NCBI GenBank assembly: GCA_020027655.1
Contig: JAHKKJ010000183.1
Span: forward strand, 1-7,046
Source: Deltaproteobacteria bacterium
GTDB taxonomy: Bacteria; Desulfobacterota; Binatia; UBA9968
Length of the DNA stretch: 7,046 nucleotides
Direction of reading: 5' to 3'
The notes below the pieces were generated by a model that was not told where the DNA came from, ran no database searches, and was given only the letters and a program-made list of their open reading frames with translations. Positions 4,508 through 7,046 of this stretch are shown piece by piece. Made by a program: the position numbers and the translations under genes. Numbering within the stretch: the first letter of the stretch is position 1; each line of letters starts with the position of its first letter.

Positions 4508-5497
4508 TCACCTGATAACTTTATCCGCTCTCGCGATCACGTTGGGCGGAATCGTAAGACCGATTTCCTTCGCTGTTTTCAGATTAATTACAAACTCAAA
4601 TTTCGTCGGCTGCTCCACCGGCAGGTCGGCGGGCTTGGCTCCCTTCAGGATTCTATCCACGAAATATGCGACGCGCCGGTAGCTGTCCGCGGTGTCCGCC
4701 GTGTAGGACATGAGCCCACCGACATCTACAAATTCTCTATCGTAGTACGTCGACGGTAACCGGCTCTTTAACGCGAAGCCGACGATCCGTTTCAGGTTAG
4801 TACTCATTAGCGGACCCCCGCCGGGAACATAGAGTCCATCCGGGCGCTGCTTGTTTAGCGCAGCAAATACTTTCTCGAAACCGTCCGAATCTCGTACCTC
4901 CCACGGCTGAATAGTCAGCTTCAGCGCGCGCGCCGCGACTGGAAGAACCTTTTTCACCTCGAGTACATTGGGCGGATTGGCCGGATCGAATAGAACCGCG
5001 ACACGGGCAAGTTTGGGAACGGCTTCTTTGAGCAGCTCCAGCCGCTTCCCGCCTAGTTCTCTAGTAAGGTTTGTAACGCCGGTGACGTTGCCGCCGGGAT
5101 GGGCAAGGCTTTCAATTAGGCCTGCCTCGACAGGATCGGACCCAAGGCCCACCATAACGATGGGAATCGTCTTGGTGGCATTCTTGGCCGCCCGCGTCTG
5201 CCTGGTCCCTCCTGCCACCACGATGATATCAACCTTGAGATGCACCAGCTCGGCTGCGAGATCAGGATACCGATCTTGCTTCCCCTCCGCATATCGGTAC
5301 TCGAAGGCGATGTTCTGTCCTTCTATGTAGCCACGCTCGCGCAGACCCAGCCGAATCACCTCGGAACGGGTGGACTCACTAGCTGGATCGACCGGCGATA
5401 GATATCCTATCCGCGGGACTTTCTTCGGCTGCTGCGCCTCGGCCATTGCACAACCCAAAAACGCGATGAGCAATAAGAGGCGGGCGCCATTTTTCAT
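4508..5497 (-). CDS. ABC_sub_bind (TrpX-type) ABC transporter substrate-binding protein
   Basis: A periplasmic binding protein of 329 residues. The start chosen is the ATG at 5497 (MKNGARLLLL), which has GGGGAGGAACG directly upstream and puts the signal peptide at the N-terminus; an upstream ATG at 5533 would add 12 charged residues and lacks a good ribosome binding site. After the signal (cleavage likely after AEA, before QQPKK) come the family marks VPRIGYLSP, LRERGYIEGQNIAFEYRYAE, DIIVVAGGT, IPIVMVGLGSDPV and PGGNVTGVTN. The C-terminus includes GGLMSYTADTADSYRR, DRILKGAKPADLPVEQP and INLKTAKEIGLTIPP. This family (COG2984-type) binds aromatic amino acids or other small molecules, but the ligand is seldom known in environmental genomes. 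No permease or ATPase is visible nearby. A close paralogue begins to the right at 6821. Confidence 0.93.
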   Translation of the reverse strand: MKNGARLLLLIAFLGCAMAEAQQPKKVPRIGYLSPVDPASESTRSEVIRLGLRERGYIEGQNIAFEYRYAEGKQDRYPDLAAELVHLKVDIIVVAGGTRQTRAAKNATKTIPIVMVGLGSDPVEAGLIESLAHPGGNVTGVTNLTRELGGKRLELLKEAVPKLARVAVLFDPANPPNVLEVKKVLPVAARALKLTIQPWEVRDSDGFEKVFAALNKQRPDGLYVPGGGPLMSTNLKRIVGFALKSRLPSTYYDREFVDVGGLMSYTADTADSYRRVAYFVDRILKGAKPADLPVEQPTKFEFVINLKTAKEIGLTIPPNVIARADKVIR

Positions 5498-5557
5498 CGT
5501 TCCTCCCCAGCCAGGTGCTGAGCGATCATTCATAATGGATAACGGCTGTTAGGCCGC

Positions 5558-5587
5558 AAGGTATCCGACGGCGTGCTTTTCCGTCAA
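5558..5587 (-). promoter_or_regulatory. Possible sigma-70-type promoter for the 4508-5497 gene
   Basis: On the minus strand TTGACG (5587-5582) and TACCTT (5563-5558) are separated by 18 bp, about 60 bp upstream of the chosen start codon. The -35 box is good and the -10 box is weak. It lies in the noncoding gap 5498-5790 downstream of the DUF5615 gene, where a promoter would be expected. Confidence 0.25.
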
Positions 5588-5632
5588 GCTCAAATGAATC
5601 CGCAATGGAGTCGTGTTTTGTTTTCTTGACAA

Positions 5633-5668
5633 TCTTCCTAGAGGGAAGACGGTTCCACCAAACTGGTG
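5633..5668. other. Two adjacent small stem-loops downstream of the DUF5615 gene
   Basis: TCTTCC/TAGAG/GGAAGA (5633-5649) and CACCA/AAC/TGGTG (5656-5668) lie back to back. They follow the DUF433/DUF5615 pair in its direction of transcription and could end or stabilise that transcript. Neither is followed by a convincing T-run, so a classical intrinsic terminator is not claimed. Confidence 0.3.
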
Positions 5669-5790
5669 AGATATCGAATCCTAAGTTAGATCACAACTTT
5701 CCCACGGGCTTGTTATGCAGCGTGAACCCGGAATACAGAAGAACAAGGACTTCTCACGCAACCGCCCTCTCATACTCAGGCTACGCTCAG

Positions 5791-6141
5791 TCAGAGCGGC
5801 AGAAAGCTGATTCGGTTAATCCACTCCTCTGCCTCAGTAGTAAACCATATCAACAGCAGATCTTCTGTCACGGCGGCAACCGCCATGTGCTGGGGAACCA
5901 CCAACAAACCTGGGCTCGTCTCTGTCGTAATGAATTCAGCGAAGTGCCGGGGCATGGTTTTCTGATCGTGGGTGATCAACATCCGCCCCTCTCGGGCCGC
6001 CATTACCAAGACATCAATATCTCGGCGGTGAGCGAGAACGGCCGCCTCTGCTGTTTGGAAGTCTATGGACGGTTCCCGCCGCACCGTAGCCAGCAGAATA
6101 ATCTGGTTCAAATCGGCATCGGCCTGAAACCGTATTTTCAT
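5791..6141 (-). CDS. DUF5615 family PIN-like protein (putative toxin of a TA-like pair)
   Basis: A 116-residue protein resembling the DUF5615 PIN-like fold. The N-terminal strand MKIRFQADADLNQ carries acidic residues D8 and D10; RRDIDVLVMAAREGRMLITHDQ (39-60) supplies D41, D43 and the typical L-I-T-H-D turn with D59, after the A-x-x-x-G-R core. PIN-like nucleases use such clustered acids to hold a metal ion. This member looks intact in length. The start ATG (6141) shares the quartet ATGA with the stop of the DUF433 gene upstream, so the two are translationally coupled. DUF433/DUF5615 pairs are widespread and suggested to be toxin-antitoxin modules. I infer that role here from family and arrangement; no activity can be read from the sequence. 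Confidence 0.85.
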   Translation of the reverse strand: MKIRFQADADLNQIILLATVRREPSIDFQTAEAAVLAHRRDIDVLVMAAREGRMLITHDQKTMPRHFAEFITTETSPGLLVVPQHMAVAAVTEDLLLIWFTTEAEEWINRISFLPL

Positions 6142-6455
6142 GGGTGCAGCGTCTGTCGCTGCCTTCGAGCATCGGCCAGTTTTTGGTAAAACATGGGGTC
6201 AGCATCACGGGCAGCTTGCCGCAGGGCCTCAAAACCAACCCTAACTTGCACGAGATAGGAATCAATTTCCGAGCGGTTAGCCAAATAGAACGCGATGGCT
6301 CCATATACCTGCTCAAGCGTGAGCACCGGAAAGGATTGGGCAATGCTCTCGGCTGTCTGCCCCTCTAAGAAGGCATAGACGATGGAATCAAGAGAAACAC
6401 GGCTCCCCGCCACCCAATACCCCTCATCTCGCTGCTCAACATATTGATTGCTCAT
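6138..6455 (-). CDS. DUF433 family winged-helix-like protein (putative antitoxin)
   Basis: A 105-residue DUF433 protein. The domain covers about residues 12-70: GYWVAGSRVSLDSIVYAFLE, then GQTAESIAQSFPVLTLEQVY, then GAIAFYLANRSEIDSYL. The sequence G-x-R-V-x-x-x-x-I-V at the start, and the helix-turn-helix built by AESIAQSFP and TLEQVYGAI, are typical. The C-terminal tail, rich in Arg and Ala, lies beyond the domain and may contact the partner. The start ATG (6455) has AAAGGAA about 9 nt upstream. Gene order is antitoxin-like first, PIN-like second, with a 4-bp overlap, which matches the usual layout of such pairs. DNA binding and self-repression are inferred. Confidence 0.88.
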   Translation of the reverse strand: MSNQYVEQRDEGYWVAGSRVSLDSIVYAFLEGQTAESIAQSFPVLTLEQVYGAIAFYLANRSEIDSYLVQVRVGFEALRQAARDADPMFYQKLADARRQRQTLHP

Positions 6456-6469
6456 AGCCTCATTCCTTT

Positions 6470-6661
6470 CTACTGATCGGTTACCCGAGCCATACTGTTC
6501 AGTGCACTCTGGCTACCAACCTTAGTAGTGTCGAAATTCTCCGCTGGTTTTAGAGTCTTGTCAATCTCTTCATGAACCGCCCAGTCCAGTGTACGCCGGT
6601 CAGTACAATTCCCTTGTGCCCAATCATTTGGCCAATAAAAAGTCGGTCCTTCATAGCCCAA
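6470..6661 (-). CDS. Doubtful small open frame upstream of DUF433
   Basis: A 63-codon frame that starts only with TTG and has no clear ribosome binding site; it ends 14 bp before the DUF433 start. The translation (MGYEGPTFYWPNDWAQGN…) is composition-balanced and includes TLDWAVHEEIDKTLKPAEN, but I recognise no family, signal peptide or membrane segment. It could be a genuine short gene, the degraded end of a longer one, or chance. Apart from this frame and the repeats listed, I see nothing in 6456-6820. Confidence 0.2.
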   Translation of the reverse strand: MGYEGPTFYWPNDWAQGNCTDRRTLDWAVHEEIDKTLKPAENFDTTKVGSQSALNSMARVTDQ

Positions 6662-6755
6662 CCAATGTTAGATTTTACATTTTCGATTGTCGCGGGATGA
6701 AAAATCCTAAGCCGTTTTATCCGTACTTCTTCCTCAATATAAAATCTGAAATCGG
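6662..6755. repeat. Imperfect AT-rich inverted repeat
   Basis: The minus strand of 6662-6679 (TGTAAAATCTAACATTGG) and the plus strand of 6738-6755 (TATAAAATCTGAAATCGG) match at 14 of 18 positions and face each other. The ~58 bp between have no coding signal. The AAAATCT/AAATCGG wording is much more AT-rich than the genes around it. Confidence 0.5.
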
Positions 6756-6767
6756 CAATCTAAAACT

Positions 6768-6816
6768 TGTCCTGAACCCTTCGATTCAGCTCAGGATAAA
6801 CTCCCGTGAAGGATCT
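6768..6816. repeat. Short palindromic repeat (TCCTGA…TCAGGA)
   Basis: TCCTGA at 6770-6775 pairs with TCAGGA at 6791-6796 around CCCTTCGATTCAGC, followed by GTGAAGGATC. This resembles the GTCCTGAGC…CGAAGGA intergenic repeats I recall from many environmental genomes. It lies directly downstream of the binding-protein gene ending at 6821, where it could act as an mRNA 3' hairpin. Confidence 0.5.
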
Positions 6817-6820
6817 TGCT

Positions 6821-7046
6821 TCACTTAATGACTCTGTCTGCCCGGTACAGCATCGACTGCGGAATCGTCAGGCCGATTTGCTTCGCCGTCTTGAGGTTTA
6901 TCACCAGCTCCCACTTCATCGGTAGCTCGACCGGTAGATCACCAGGCTTGGTTCCCTTCAGGATCCTGTCCACGTAATATGCGACGCGCCGGTAGCTGCC
7001 CGCTTGGTCCGCCCCGTAGGACATGAGCCCACCGCCCTCTACATAT
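6821..7046 (-). CDS. ABC_sub_bind (TrpX-type) substrate-binding protein, C-terminal part
   Basis: The frame is open to the right edge of the window, so the gene is 5'-incomplete here; the Met at 7024 is internal, not a start. The visible 74 residues read YVEGGGLMSYGADQAGSYRR, then VAYYVDRILKGTKPGDLPVE and INLKTAKQIGLTIPQ, ending RADRVIK. Over the last 67 residues about 73% are identical to the end of the 4508-5497 product, so the two are close paralogues. The first Thr of SYTADTAD is replaced by Gly, and the final helix differs (QSMLY against PNVIA); ligand preference may therefore differ. It is followed by a short palindromic repeat and the AT-rich gap. Confidence 0.92.
   Translation of the reverse strand, partial: YVEGGGLMSYGADQAGSYRRVAYYVDRILKGTKPGDLPVELPMKWELVINLKTAKQIGLTIPQSMLYRADRVIK

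Noticed and set aside
5498..5533. Upstream ATG at 5533 as start of the ABC_sub_bind gene
   Set aside because: It would place 12 polar residues before the signal peptide and lacks a ribosome binding site; the ATG at 5497 has GGGGAGGAACG directly before it.
5605..6189. Plus-strand frame of 194 codons opposite the DUF5615/DUF433 genes
   Set aside because: The opposite strand carries two recognised families with overlapping coupled starts; the plus-strand translation shows no family and no ribosome binding site.

Overview
The window reads as accessory or scaffold-interior DNA from an uncultivated, medium-GC bacterium. All recognisable genes lie on the minus strand. The gaps between them are full of short palindromic and simple repeats: GGGGGAAGG-type mirrored units, a TTTCGAGCGCAGCGAGAAA-type palindrome, a GGCTGCT…AAAAAGAC inverted repeat, and an 8-bp tandem repeat. 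This repeat style, together with several orphan ABC substrate-binding proteins, resembles soil or sediment lineages near the former Deltaproteobacteria, Tectomicrobia, NC10 or Binatota. That placement is inference; there is no phylogenetic marker in the window.

Right to left, in the direction of transcription. (1) 7046-6821: C-terminal part of an ABC_sub_bind (TrpX-type) periplasmic binding protein entering from outside the window. (2) 6820-6456: AT-rich repeat-bearing gap with one doubtful small frame. (3) 6455-5791: an overlapping DUF433/DUF5615 pair, a toxin-antitoxin-like module. (4) 5790-5498: noncoding, with small hairpins and a possible promoter. (5) 5497-4508: a complete ABC_sub_bind binding protein, a close paralogue of (1). 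(6) 4412-4323: the C-terminal stump of a haem-oxygenase-like gene. (7) 4312-4204: a mirrored repeat element. (8) 4123-3785: a one-domain VOC (glyoxalase/dioxygenase fold) protein. (9) 3773-3631: an inverted-repeat element. (10) 3587-1: the main gene cluster.

The main cluster is an array of haem-oxygenase-fold proteins of the TenA/PqqC/CADD superfamily. Two 235-residue copies sit in tandem (3587-2880, 2839-2132). A NMT1/THI5-like substrate-binding protein follows (2067-1027). A third copy overlaps its stop codon by a GTGA quartet (1030-320). After a repeat-filled gap, a diverged fourth copy starts at 188 and runs off the left edge. With the stump at 4323-4412 the window contains parts of five family members. 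The three complete copies align without gaps and share a full set of candidate di-metal ligands (D81, H88, E142, H182, D186, H189), so they look like catalytic haem-oxygenase-like diiron oxidases rather than TenA thiaminases.

The simplest joint reading is that a periplasmic binding protein collects a small molecule and several related oxidases (perhaps with the VOC protein) act on it or its products. Substrate and products cannot be read from the sequence. A notable regulatory oddity is that a mirrored repeat has landed on the start of the NMT1/THI5-like gene. It encodes the first ~19 residues, supplies a possible ribosome binding site, and places the ATG in the loop of a hairpin.
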